Origin: a virus
Virus record (IMG/VR): IMGVR_UViG_3300005843_000029
Coordinates: 1-27,949 of that record
Length of the DNA: 27,949 bases
Strand: one strand, 5' to 3'
Below are positions 5,914-13,079 of this stretch, in pieces. The notes below the pieces were generated by a model that saw only the letters and a list, made by a program, of their open reading frames with translations, was not told the origin of the DNA and ran no database searches. How positions within the stretch are numbered: the stretch's first letter is position 1; the number at the start of each line of letters is the position of its first letter. A program made the translations under genes and the position numbers.

Positions 5914-7282
5914 GGACTTTCTTTTTATACGAGGCGAGAGCCTCCATCATCCCTGCCTGAGTTCTGCCCTTACGACGTTGAGCCGCCAGCACCACGAGGT
6001 CCACTGTGTGCCGGCAGACAAGGTAGTGGATCGTCACGAGATTAGGCTGGCCCTGGCGTTGCAGTCTGGCGATGGTCTGGTCGTGCCGCTCACCGCTCCA
6101 TGTGGTCGTATACCAGAGCAGATGGTGCCCACCATACTGCAGATTGATGCCGTGGCCCACTGACTGCGGCTGCACGAACATCACGGGCACCTTGCCGGCG
6201 TTCCATGCCTTGAAGGCGGCGCTCGTCTCCTTGGGCTTGGACCCACCGCCGATGATGGGTGCATTGGGCCACAGCTTGCGGAACCGTTCAGCCTCATGGC
6301 GGAACTCATATGCCACGAGCAGCGACTGGCCATTCATCTGTTCGATAACTTCCTTCAGCGCATTGATCTTGACATCGTGCAGCCGCTTCCAGGACGCTTT
6401 GTTGTATATAGCACCACTGGTGAACTGCCGGCATTTGTTACTGAGCACCGCGGCGTTCACAGCTTCTATCTCAGCTTCCTCTTCTTCCATCTCGATGAAC
6501 ATCTCGCGCTCGAACTTCTTGTACTTGTCCAAGAGGCGATCGCCGAGGTCCAGCTTGATAATGTTGACAACTGGCTCTTTCATGTCAAGGTGATCTTTGG
6601 CGCGCAGGCTCAACGTGATGTCACGGACCTTGCTGTAGATCAACTCGTCATGCCCCTTCAGGAGCTGAAGGTTGTACCCCATGCGGTCGAGCTGGCGGTA
6701 GTGCTCAGCCTTGAAGTGTGTGACATACTTGCCGAGCCGAGTGCCCTGGTCGAGGAGGTAGTACTGTGCCCATAGATTTACGAGGCTCTCAGACGCTGGG
6801 GTGCCAGTCAGGATCATCCGCCGCCGCATGAAGGGCATGAACGGCTTCACGCGCTTGAACCGCTTGGATGATGATGACTTCATCATGGATGATTCGTCAA
6901 ACACCATGCCATCAAACGGTGGTTGATTCTCAAGCATCCAATCACAAAGCCACAGGAGGTTGCTGTAGCTCACTAGGTAAACATCGAAACCTCCTCGCCG
7001 CAAGATTCCGTCGCGCTTCGCAGCCGGCCCTCGGACCTTGACGACTTTAAGATGTTTAGTATGGTCCCATTTTTGAGCTTCAGCTTCCCAGACTTCATCA
7101 ACGACTTTGGGCGGTGCGATGACGCAGATACCGGGTGTAAGACATTTATCCACTTCTTCTGCGACGATAGTAAGGACACAAACTGTCTTACCCAAGCCCA
7201 TGTCCAGGAGGAGAGCGCAAACCTCTTTGTCGCAACCGAAACGGACTGCGTGTGATTGATATTTGCGAGGAATCCAACGCAC
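5903..7282 (-). CDS. SNF2-type superfamily 2 DNA helicase/translocase
   Basis: The 459 aa protein has the SF2 motif series: PRKYQSHAV (Q-like, 5-13), LLLDMGLGKT (Walker A, 24-33), VFDESSMMK (motif II, DES at 129-131), ILTGTPAS (motif III, 157-164), and a C-terminal RecA-like domain with SVGHGINLQY and TIARLQRQGQ (motifs V and VI). It resembles phage SNF2-family ATPases that lie beside VRR-NUC nucleases and polymerases, and probably moves along duplex DNA in replication or recombination. Start GTG 7282 has AAGGGG seven bases upstream, and an in-frame TGA just before that RBS excludes earlier starts. Codon use between about 6990 and 7270 is more AT-rich than in the rest of the gene. Confidence 0.92.
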   Translation of the reverse strand: MRWIPRKYQSHAVRFGCDKEVCALLLDMGLGKTVCVLTIVAEEVDKCLTPGICVIAPPKVVDEVWEAEAQKWDHTKHLKVVKVRGPAAKRDGILRRGGFDVYLVSYSNLLWLCDWMLENQPPFDGMVFDESSMMKSSSSKRFKRVKPFMPFMRRRMILTGTPASESLVNLWAQYYLLDQGTRLGKYVTHFKAEHYRQLDRMGYNLQLLKGHDELIYSKVRDITLSLRAKDHLDMKEPVVNIIKLDLGDRLLDKYKKFEREMFIEMEEEEAEIEAVNAAVLSNKCRQFTSGAIYNKASWKRLHDVKINALKEVIEQMNGQSLLVAYEFRHEAERFRKLWPNAPIIGGGSKPKETSAAFKAWNAGKVPVMFVQPQSVGHGINLQYGGHHLLWYTTTWSGERHDQTIARLQRQGQPNLVTIHYLVCRHTVDLVVLAAQRRKGRTQAGMMEALASYKKKVLAA

Positions 7283-7557
7283 TGGTCCACCCCTTCATGG
7301 CTGTCAACAACGAAGCACAGGTGTCCCAGTGCCAGATAAGAATCCATCTCACGCATCTGCCGGATGGTTGGCTCTTCACCCGGCTTCTTCAGCTCCACGA
7401 ACGCGTGCTTCCCATCAGGGAACAGCAGGAGCCTGTCTGGCACGCCGGTTCTTCCCGGGCTTGTGAACTTTAGGCACAGGCAGTTCAGCTTCACCACTTC
7501 CTTGATCAGGTACTTTTCTATATCCTTCTCGGAATAGAGGCGAGGTGTATAGCTCAT
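6973..7557 (-). CDS. VRR-NUC nuclease with a long out-of-frame tail
   Basis: Residues 1-90 form a VRR-NUC domain of the PD-(D/E)XK class: EKDIEKYLIKEVVK, then PGRTGVPDRLLLFPDG and HAFVELKKPGE, with the catalytic D...ExK and later RQMREMDSYL. Such single-domain nucleases in phages accompany SNF2 helicases and act on branched or nicked DNA. The domain is complete near residue 93, yet the frame stays open for another 100 residues that overlap the SNF2 gene (starting at 7282) in a different frame. The tail (SSWTWAWVRQFVSLLSSQ...) looks like an out-of-frame read. ATG 7557 has AGAGAG upstream. The 3' boundary is the uncertain part. Confidence 0.8.
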   Translation of the reverse strand: MSYTPRLYSEKDIEKYLIKEVVKLNCLCLKFTSPGRTGVPDRLLLFPDGKHAFVELKKPGEEPTIRQMREMDSYLALGHLCFVVDSHEGVDQCVGFLANINHTQSVSVATKRFALSSWTWAWVRQFVSLLSSQKKWINVLHPVSASSHRPKSLMKSGKLKLKNGTILNILKSSRSEGRLRSATESCGEEVSMFT

Positions 7558-7786
7558 GCATTTCTCTCTGATGGCGGAGGACGTTGAACTTGTGCTTGAA
7601 CCGTTCGATCATGAGCGGACGATGGCGGCCGACCACTTCCAAGGCCAAGAGCTTGAGCGCGTCTTCCTCAGTGGTGATGGTGTCCTTGGCCTTGCTCCAG
7701 GCGCCATAGTTCCCCATCATCTTTTCCAGGCGTTCGCGGTCCTGATCGGTGATGTCCGCGGCAGGGATGAGCCAAGCGAGTTTCAT
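7415..7786 (-). CDS. hypothetical protein, 123 aa
   Basis: Starts MKLAWLIPAADITDQDRERL at ATG 7786, after AGGAAGGACTGACT. Residues 14-75 are charged and helical (RLEKMMGNYGAWSKAKDTI, ALKLLALEVVGRHRPLMIER), without a family I recognise. The last 45 residues overlap the VRR-NUC gene by 143 bases in another frame and are proline- and basic-rich, so the real protein could be shorter if a frameshift exists. It lies between DNA polymerase and nuclease genes, so a replication role is possible but not shown. Confidence 0.65.
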   Translation of the reverse strand: MKLAWLIPAADITDQDRERLEKMMGNYGAWSKAKDTITTEEDALKLLALEVVGRHRPLMIERFKHKFNVLRHQREMHELYTSPLFREGYRKVPDQGSGEAELPVPKVHKPGKNRRARQAPAVP

Positions 7787-7788
7787 AG

Positions 7789-7911
7789 TCAGTCCTTCCT
7801 AAATACACCGGAAGCATACACACAGGCAGCGGCCCATGCCACAACTATTGCGAAAGCCACCCATCCGAAGATCGGGTCGAGCGACCAGATTAACAGCGCG
7901 AGGGAACCCAT
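7789..7911 (-). CDS. small single-pass membrane protein, 40 aa
   Basis: A gene too short for usual calling thresholds fits exactly between the polymerase stop and the next start. ATG 7909-7911 follows GGAAGGATTGAGCC, which contains the last codons of the polymerase gene. The protein begins MGSLALLIWSLDPIFGW and has one hydrophobic stretch, WVAFAIVVAWAAACVYA (residues 17-33), followed by a basic end (FRKD). It is likely an inner-membrane peptide. Its function is unknown; the size would suit a regulator of another membrane or replication protein, but nothing shows that. Confidence 0.6.
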   Translation of the reverse strand: MGSLALLIWSLDPIFGWVAFAIVVAWAAACVYASGVFRKD

Positions 7912-7914
7912 GGC

Positions 7915-9873
7915 TCAATCCTTCCTGTAGTATTGTGTTTCAAAGCCCTTGGCGCCGAGTGGCAACCCGGGTGCCCATGGCGCACAGGACGTCAGGCACG
8001 ACACGACTTCCTCGACCTTGCGGACCTTCGGCACAGACGTGATCACTTCGTCATGGACGTGGAACACGATAGGCAGCTTCTGGGCTTCCATCTTGTGCAT
8101 GCCGAACACCAGCACGTCACGGGCGATGGCCTGCACCGCGTTCTCTGTGAGCCGACCACCATACGTGGTCTTCGTTACCCACAGCCGGTTCTTGATGAGA
8201 GTCTTGTACGCGACGACCGTCTTGAGCTCGCCCCAGGATGTCTTCTGCTGAACCAGCTTGGCTTCAGGGTACCACAACCGCCGCCCACTGGGCAGAATCA
8301 TGGTGAGGTACCCCTTGACCATCTCGAACGCGACTACTCCGGCTCTCGTAACAGTGCCTGCCGATGCCACCGCACTGATAGCAGCGGTTTCAATGAGGGA
8401 CCAGTACTTAACGATCCGTCGATAAGTTTTCCGATACGCTTTGACAGCTCGCTCAAGTAGACTTCTCTTGATATCTGGTTTTGACTTGACGCACTGTCTG
8501 TAAAAAGTATCGACTCCCATTGAGTAGCCGAGCGCGAGGACCGCCTGCTTTCCAACCCAACGTTGGTCATCGTCGACATCATCATATCCAATTCCAAAGA
8601 TCTCTGCAGCAGTGACTTTATAAAGATCCAGTCCCTCTCGGAAGGCTTTGAGGTATTTCGGATCTTGAGCCAGCCAGCCCAGGACACGCGCCTCAATACT
8701 AGCGAGGTCACATACGATGAGCTTCTCGGCTTGAATCGCTCGAACAATATGTCGTACTGCGTCTCGAAGAACCCCCATGGGTTCTCCATATAACGCTTCG
8801 ATTGCTTCGTAGTCTCCGCGACGAATGAGATCATTGTCGAAGTCATCCAGCTTACGGGATGGCCGAGCAAGATTCTGCGTCTGTAGGAGCTTCGCAGTCC
8901 ATCTGCCAGTGTGCGCTCCATGGTAGCGGTGAATGGACCGTACTCGTCCGTCACGACAAACTGCGTACATTGCCGCATGGTACTTCTTCACCGCCGCTTG
9001 AGCGGTTCTTTGACGAATGCGAAGGACCTTCTTCAGCAATGGCGGAAGGTCTTTATCCTTCAGACATACTGTGATGGTCTCCTTCTTGGTGTCGTGCAGG
9101 GATTCGTACCCAAGCTCTTTGGACAGGGCCACGATGCGGGCTGTCTGCCCCGGCGTGGTGACCTTGATCTTGCATCGCTTGGTAAGCTCTGTGAGCTGAT
9201 GCCGCGCCTCTATCTGAGCACGCTGCTCAATCTTGATGGCGCCCCGCAGCAGGCTCATATCCATTGGGATGCCGCGGCGGTTGATATTGCTGTCCATCGT
9301 CCACACGCGCTGCTCTTCAACGCCGAGGGAGTGGATTGGCATAGCAAGATCAGCAGCCTCTTCGGTGCGCACGTCTTGCATGCAGTACCGAACAAGGTTC
9401 GTGAAGTCCGCGGGGTCATCCTCAGGTTCTGTGAACTCGCCTTTGCGGTTCGGCTTGCAGAACTTGTTGATGAGCCGTTTGCCTTCCTTGTCCTTCTCTT
9501 GCTCCAGCCCGAGCACAGTAGCCAACTGCTCCAGGGACGGTGGCAGGCTGCACATCAGGGCGACCGCTTGCGTGTCTACCCACTGCGATGCCTTCGGTAT
9601 TGGCATGCCGAGCTTGGCCATGCAGCACTCAGTGATGGCCCGTTCGAAGTTGGCGTTGAACGCCTTGACAGGCACCCCCCTGTTAATGGCGTCGATCAGT
9701 TCCTGGGGGATGGGCTGGCCTATGCGCCAGGGCTTGACACTGCTGAACCCGGGGAGCTTGTAACCGAAACACAGGACCCGTGTGGACGGGTCCTGTGCGT
9801 AGCGCCACACGCCTACCTTCTTGAGATCCACAAGACTCCGGGTCTCGTAGTCAATGCGGATGCAATCCTTCAT
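7915..9873 (-). CDS. family A DNA polymerase with 3'-5' exonuclease domain
   Basis: This 652 aa protein is the phage replicative polymerase. The exonuclease domain shows IDYETRS (7-13), NANFERAI (73-80) and YCMQDVRTE (163-171). The polymerase domain shows HTGRWTAKLLQTQNLARP (321-338), motif A CDLASIEARVLGWLA (388-402), motif B RWVGKQAVLALGYSMG (438-453) and motif C HVHDEV (605-610). No 5'-3' nuclease domain is present, as in many phage Pol I-like enzymes. It starts at ATG 9873, one base after the SSB stop. Codon use changes sharply from about 8380 to 8900, where AGA, CGA, TCA and ATT codons are common, while the encoded motifs stay intact; a mosaic origin is possible. Confidence 0.97.
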   Translation of the reverse strand: MKDCIRIDYETRSLVDLKKVGVWRYAQDPSTRVLCFGYKLPGFSSVKPWRIGQPIPQELIDAINRGVPVKAFNANFERAITECCMAKLGMPIPKASQWVDTQAVALMCSLPPSLEQLATVLGLEQEKDKEGKRLINKFCKPNRKGEFTEPEDDPADFTNLVRYCMQDVRTEEAADLAMPIHSLGVEEQRVWTMDSNINRRGIPMDMSLLRGAIKIEQRAQIEARHQLTELTKRCKIKVTTPGQTARIVALSKELGYESLHDTKKETITVCLKDKDLPPLLKKVLRIRQRTAQAAVKKYHAAMYAVCRDGRVRSIHRYHGAHTGRWTAKLLQTQNLARPSRKLDDFDNDLIRRGDYEAIEALYGEPMGVLRDAVRHIVRAIQAEKLIVCDLASIEARVLGWLAQDPKYLKAFREGLDLYKVTAAEIFGIGYDDVDDDQRWVGKQAVLALGYSMGVDTFYRQCVKSKPDIKRSLLERAVKAYRKTYRRIVKYWSLIETAAISAVASAGTVTRAGVVAFEMVKGYLTMILPSGRRLWYPEAKLVQQKTSWGELKTVVAYKTLIKNRLWVTKTTYGGRLTENAVQAIARDVLVFGMHKMEAQKLPIVFHVHDEVITSVPKVRKVEEVVSCLTSCAPWAPGLPLGAKGFETQYYRKD

Positions 9874-9874
9874 G

Positions 9875-10459
9875 TCACATCAAGTCGTCTTCGTCGTCTT
9901 CCGCCTCGCTGGCGTCATCGTCGAGCTCGTCGGCGAAGTCATCTTCAGCCTTGCTCACGCCACCGCCGAGACGGTCGTCGTCCTTGGTCTTGAGGACATT
10001 GTGCAGCTCGATGCTGATGCCCTTCCCGCCTTCGGGATTGTCCCACGCCCACGGCCGGATCGTGGCACGGTACCACGCACCTGAGTAGACCTCTTCCTCA
10101 TCGATGAGCTTGCGGTTCTTCTTGTCGATGACATTGGGCTTGCGGCGAGTGGACACGCTGATGCACCAGCAACCGGCGTGATTCTCGTCAACCTCGCCGT
10201 CCTCGTTCTCTTCGTCGCCGTCGCGGATAGGCCAGTGCTTCAGCTTGTTCTTGGGGATGGGCTTGCCGAACTTCTCCTGGCCCGCCGCCAGCATGTTCTT
10301 CTCCAAGGAAGCAATCCACTTGGGGTACTTCTTCTTGGGGATGACAATCAGGATGCTGTACTTCGGCTCGTCACCGGGCTTCGGGTTCTTCCGATGCTTG
10401 GCCTTGATGAGATTGCAGTAACTGCCCCTGAACTCCGGGGTCATGAGTTTTTCAGCCAT
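9875..10459 (-). CDS. single-stranded DNA-binding protein, DUF2815/Enc34 type
   Basis: The protein begins MAEKLMTPEFRGSYCNLIKA and contains YSILIVIPKKKYP, GCWCISVSTRRKPNVID and VYSGAWYRATIRPWAWDN, the pattern of DUF2815, whose Enc34 phage member is a structurally known OB-fold single-strand DNA-binding protein. The C-terminus is a long acidic tail (DDFADELDDDASEAEDDEDD), the usual protein-interaction tail of SSBs. The ATG at 10459 has a strong GGAGGATAACC. A possible promoter, TTCAAG-15-TAATCA, lies just upstream on the same strand but is weak. It stands directly before the polymerase gene, which fits a replisome pair. Confidence 0.92.
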   Translation of the reverse strand: MAEKLMTPEFRGSYCNLIKAKHRKNPKPGDEPKYSILIVIPKKKYPKWIASLEKNMLAAGQEKFGKPIPKNKLKHWPIRDGDEENEDGEVDENHAGCWCISVSTRRKPNVIDKKNRKLIDEEEVYSGAWYRATIRPWAWDNPEGGKGISIELHNVLKTKDDDRLGGGVSKAEDDFADELDDDASEAEDDEDDLM

Positions 10460-10484
10460 GGTTATCCTCCTTGGATAAGTGTGA

Positions 10485-10697
10485 TTACTTGCCGTGACAC
10501 TTCTTGAACTTGAGGTTGCTGCCGCAGGGGCACGGCTCGTTCCGGCCGATGTTGCGCGTGGACTTCTTGTTTGTCCGCACCGCGCTGAACCCTTGAGCCG
10601 GCGGCAGTGGGCGCTCGCGGTGCGGGCCATTGTAGATGACTGCCGCGCCTTCGATCATCAGCCTCGCGAGTGCTTGCTTGAGGAGTGGGGTGGTCAT
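10485..10697 (-). CDS. SEC-C zinc-motif protein, 70 aa
   Basis: The last 22 residues carry a SEC-C metal-binding motif, GRNEPCPCGSNLKFKKCHG (CxC...CH), as found at the end of SecA and in many small proteins. The preceding part (LLKQALARLMIEGAAVIYNG) is a short helical region. SEC-C motifs bind zinc and mediate protein contacts; the partner here is unknown. ATG 10697 overlaps the stop of the membrane-protein gene to its right as ATGA. The open frame continues upstream but only through the neighbouring gene. Confidence 0.8.
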   Translation of the reverse strand: MTTPLLKQALARLMIEGAAVIYNGPHRERPLPPAQGFSAVRTNKKSTRNIGRNEPCPCGSNLKFKKCHGK

Positions 10698-10927
10698 GGC
10701 GTGCCACCTTTGAACGGCAGCTTGCTGACGTCGATGAACTTGGTGTCTTCTTTCCACCAGAGGGTCCAGCTTGCGACAGCACAAAGAGCCAGGATGGTGA
10801 AGCAGACGCCCCACACCCATCCGGGGCTTTGCAGCCGGTCCAGCAGAAGCCACATGAACAGGAAATGGAACAGACCCATTGGACGGGTCGGAAGGTTCTT
10901 GTAGCTGATCTTGGGTGGCTGGCTCAT
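10694..10927 (-). CDS. small membrane protein, 77 aa, two transmembrane segments
   Basis: Two hydrophobic segments are visible: GLFHFLFMWLLLDRL (18-32) and WVWGVCFTILALCAVASWTL (37-56), separated by a short QSPG turn, so the protein is a likely two-pass membrane hairpin with a charged C-terminus (KEDTKFIDVSKLPFKGG). ATG 10927 overlaps the DUF2800 stop as ATGA, and its own stop overlaps the next start. No family is recognised. Two-pass phage membrane proteins include holins, but this one lies in a replication operon, so a lysis role is not assumed. Confidence 0.75.
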   Translation of the reverse strand: MSQPPKISYKNLPTRPMGLFHFLFMWLLLDRLQSPGWVWGVCFTILALCAVASWTLWWKEDTKFIDVSKLPFKGGTP

Positions 10928-12135
10928 AGGAGGTCCTCAAAGTCTTTCTCGGCGGAGTTGATCTTGTGCTCGGGGAGCAGGGTAGGCTTCCCCGTCTTGA
11001 TGACTGTGTGCTTGGCCATGAAGGCGGCACGCTTGGTCTTCGGTAGGAGCTTCTCCGCGGCAGTCATGGCGATGTAGGTGCGGGGCAAGAGCTCATCGAT
11101 GTCAATGCCCATCTTGCGCATGGCAGCGAAGGCGAGATCTTCATTCTTCCATTGGCGTTGTGCCCGACCCGGCCCCATGCCCCAGCCCTTTACCTTCTTG
11201 CCGGCTTCGATGCGCCGCTGCACCTCAGCAGGGACAGCCTCGCAGAACGCTTTCAGGTAGCCAAGGTTGTTCATGATATGCGCCAGCTCGCGGTCATTGA
11301 TGACGCGCATAGTCGGCTTGCCCTTGGGGGGCTTGTCCATGAACTGGTCGAACTCCGCTTGGGCCACGCTGAGCGCCTTCTTCGCGAACTCGGGGCAGGT
11401 GGCTGAGGCGCAATATCTGCACTCGTCAGACACCACGTACTTCGGTGCCGCGCTCTTCGCTTCAGCCACCTGACGCTTGACCAGTTGACCGAACTCCTGC
11501 AGCATGGCAAGCGTCAGGTCCCACGTATCGAATGGGGACTCACGTCGCTCACAGCGGGGCTGCATGATGTGGAGGGTGATGCCGAGGACTCCGTCTATGT
11601 AATTGCTTTCGTTCCGGACCTCAGCCAATAGTCCAAGGGCGTACATCATCATCTGAGTATTGCGCTTGGCGCCAACCAAGATCCCAGCACCGTGCTTGTA
11701 GTCGAAGACATGGAGCCATTGTGTCTTCTTATCGTAGATACCAAGATCTACATGCCCTTTATCCTTGGTCGCGGATATGTAGACTTCGTGTTCCACATAG
11801 ACCTTGCAGTCTTTGTCAATGAACTGGCGCGCATAGTCTACAGCCACTTGGACAGCCTCTGCCATCTCATTAGTGACTGTGATCTTGCTGCCTTGCTGAG
11901 TCACGCCAGCGTTCATGCCGGCGAGCTCGAGGTGCTTTACGCTGGCCGTACATGACAGCCATCGCTTGCTTGAGGAGGGGGCGAACGGTGCGTGGGTGCG
12001 CTCGCACGAGGTGTCTATCACCTTGCCGACAAACTTGTCGGATGCGAGCTTGGCGTTCCGCATGCACCGTTCAAAGATGCGATGAGCAGCGGTCCCTTCG
12101 TCTGCGTAGAAGTTGGAACCGCTGCTCTTTGTCAT
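10924..12135 (-). CDS. DUF2800 RecB/Cas4-like nuclease with permuted N-terminus
   Basis: The PD-(D/E)XK core of DUF2800 is present: VEHEVYISATKDKGHVDLGI, VFDYKHGAG (D...xK), NTQMMMYALGLL, and a cysteine cluster CRYCASATCPEF like the iron-sulfur region of Cas4/AddB-type exonucleases. The usual order in the family, as I know it, is a PSSxxRWLxC segment first and then SxYADEGTAAH. Here YADEGTAAHRIFERC is at residues 10-24 and APSSSKRWLSCTAS follows at about 52-65, so the two N-terminal blocks are exchanged. ATG 12135 is preceded by a stop in frame nine codons upstream and only a weak RBS. The protein probably trims DNA ends during replication or recombination. Confidence 0.85.
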   Translation of the reverse strand: MTKSSGSNFYADEGTAAHRIFERCMRNAKLASDKFVGKVIDTSCERTHAPFAPSSSKRWLSCTASVKHLELAGMNAGVTQQGSKITVTNEMAEAVQVAVDYARQFIDKDCKVYVEHEVYISATKDKGHVDLGIYDKKTQWLHVFDYKHGAGILVGAKRNTQMMMYALGLLAEVRNESNYIDGVLGITLHIMQPRCERRESPFDTWDLTLAMLQEFGQLVKRQVAEAKSAAPKYVVSDECRYCASATCPEFAKKALSVAQAEFDQFMDKPPKGKPTMRVINDRELAHIMNNLGYLKAFCEAVPAEVQRRIEAGKKVKGWGMGPGRAQRQWKNEDLAFAAMRKMGIDIDELLPRTYIAMTAAEKLLPKTKRAAFMAKHTVIKTGKPTLLPEHKINSAEKDFEDLL

Positions 12136-12162
12136 TGTGTTCTCAGGTCGCCGAGGGGGTTG

Positions 12163-12579
12163 TTACTTGACAGCCTTGAACAGCTTGATCGCCAGGGCGT
12201 GCTTGGCCTCGGGGATCTCGCTGACCTTCTTGATCTTGAACTTCTTGAGCACGGCGACGGCCGCGTCACGGTCCTTCTTGATGGCGTTCTTGGCAGCGGC
12301 AGCCACCTGCTCGGTGAGGTCGTCGGCGTCATCGCCTTCACCCTCGTCAGCGTCGCCTTCGTCGTCCGCCGAGTCGTCGCCTTCGTCGTCCGCCGAGTCG
12401 TCGCCTTCGTCGTCCGCCGAGTCGTCCTCGGCCGGCTTCTTGGCCTTGCCCTTGGTGGGCGTCTTGCCCTTCTTGACCTTGGTCTCCACCTCTTCGTCAC
12501 CGGCGAGCGCAGCCGTCAGAGCGGCGGTGTTGGCCTCGAGGGCTTCCGTGAGAGCAGTGAGTGCAGCTTCGATACCCAT
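12163..12579 (-). CDS. acidic repeat protein with helical C-terminus, 138 aa
   Basis: Start ATG 12579 follows GAAGGAATCCCAATC. The N-terminus is an Ala/Leu helix (EAALTALTEALEANTAALTA), then a basic linker (KKGKTPTKGKAKKP), three copies of DDSADDEG, and a C-terminal helical domain (NAIKKDRDAAVAVLKKF, EAKHALAIKLFKAVK). The arrangement of a coiled helix, a flexible acidic middle and a small C-terminal DNA- or protein-binding domain recurs in phage replication operons beside SSB and recombinase genes, but I cannot name the family. The three repeats are identical at the DNA level, so length variation by slippage is expected. Confidence 0.8.
   Translation of the reverse strand: MGIEAALTALTEALEANTAALTAALAGDEEVETKVKKGKTPTKGKAKKPAEDDSADDEGDDSADDEGDDSADDEGDADEGEGDDADDLTEQVAAAAKNAIKKDRDAAVAVLKKFKIKKVSEIPEAKHALAIKLFKAVK
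12352..12423. repeat. three perfect 24-base tandem repeats
   Basis: The unit GTCGCCTTCGTCGTCCGC plus CGAGTC occurs at 12352-12375, 12376-12399 and 12400-12423 without a mismatch. It encodes the acidic DDSADDEG repeats of the overlapping leftward gene. Confidence 0.95.
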
Positions 12580-12594
12580 GATTGGGATTCCTTC

Positions 12595-12605
12595 GGCCTG
12601 TGGCC
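12595..12605 (-). promoter_or_regulatory. short leader hairpin before the 12579 gene
   Basis: GGCC-ACA-GGCC on the minus strand runs straight into GAAGGAA, the RBS. It is a weaker relative of the recurrent hairpin-RBS cassette; no matching promoter lies at the usual distance. Confidence 0.45.
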
Positions 12606-13079
12606 TGTTGGTGTTGTGCAATGCCTAACCCCGCGAGCCACCATAGAGCGCGGGGTTAAGTCATGCCGACTGTGTCGGCCCTTGAACGTGCGGTCTAGCC
12701 TGCTCGCCGGCATTTAGCCGGACTTGGGCTCTAGGTGCTTTGGAGTTGTGTTCTCCTCCACTCACGGGGATCTCCCGCTTTACCCTTATTCAGTGAACCA
12801 CATTACACCGGAGCAGACCACAGCAACGCCATGGCCAACGAGTACGGCTTATCTGTGTAGAACGCTGAACATCTCTTCAACCGCCGAAAGAGCTTGCTGT
12901 GACCGTCACCGCATTTGCTTGGGATGTTATCCCCAAGGAACCCACGGCTTCGGTTTCGGGGACAGACCCCTCATCAGACAGCATCTTATTGCGCCTGCCC
13001 ACGTCTAGGGCACACCCCATTCCCTCTCCAGCCCGGGACCCGGGAGCCTGATGCAACGTGCGACACCAGAGGGAGAGAC
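12606..13079. other. gene-free stretch rich in stem-loops, possible structured RNA
   Basis: No convincing reading frame fills these 474 bases between two leftward genes. Several strong inverted repeats occur: TAACCCCGCG/CGCGGGGTTA (12626-12658, perfect ten-base arms), GCCGAC/GTCGGC (12665-12679), CCGGC/GCCGG near 12707-12720, CTTGGG/CCCAAG at 12918-12937, and TCCCTCT/AGAGGGA enclosing a CCCGGGACCCGGG core near 13021-13073. No T-loop consensus for a tRNA was found. Transcription would be leftward with the flanking genes. A structured noncoding RNA is possible; this rests only on pairing seen by eye. Confidence 0.4.
12626..12658. repeat. perfect 10-base inverted repeat (GC-rich hairpin)
   Basis: Arms at 12626-12635 and 12649-12658 with a 13-base loop. 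There is no T-tract on either side, so it is not a classic Rho-independent terminator. It could close the 3' side of a leftward structured RNA. Confidence 0.75.

Noticed and set aside
8334-8978. 214-codon alternate frame within the polymerase gene
   Set aside because: It coincides with the AT-rich codon patch and has no RBS or recognisable domain; the polymerase motifs run through the same bases.
10694-10927. Holin call for the two-pass membrane protein
   Set aside because: It lies between replication genes without an endolysin nearby, and size plus two membrane segments is not enough.
12606-13079. tRNA genes in the gene-free stretch
   Set aside because: No T-arm GGTTCRA-type motif with a matching acceptor stem was found on either strand.
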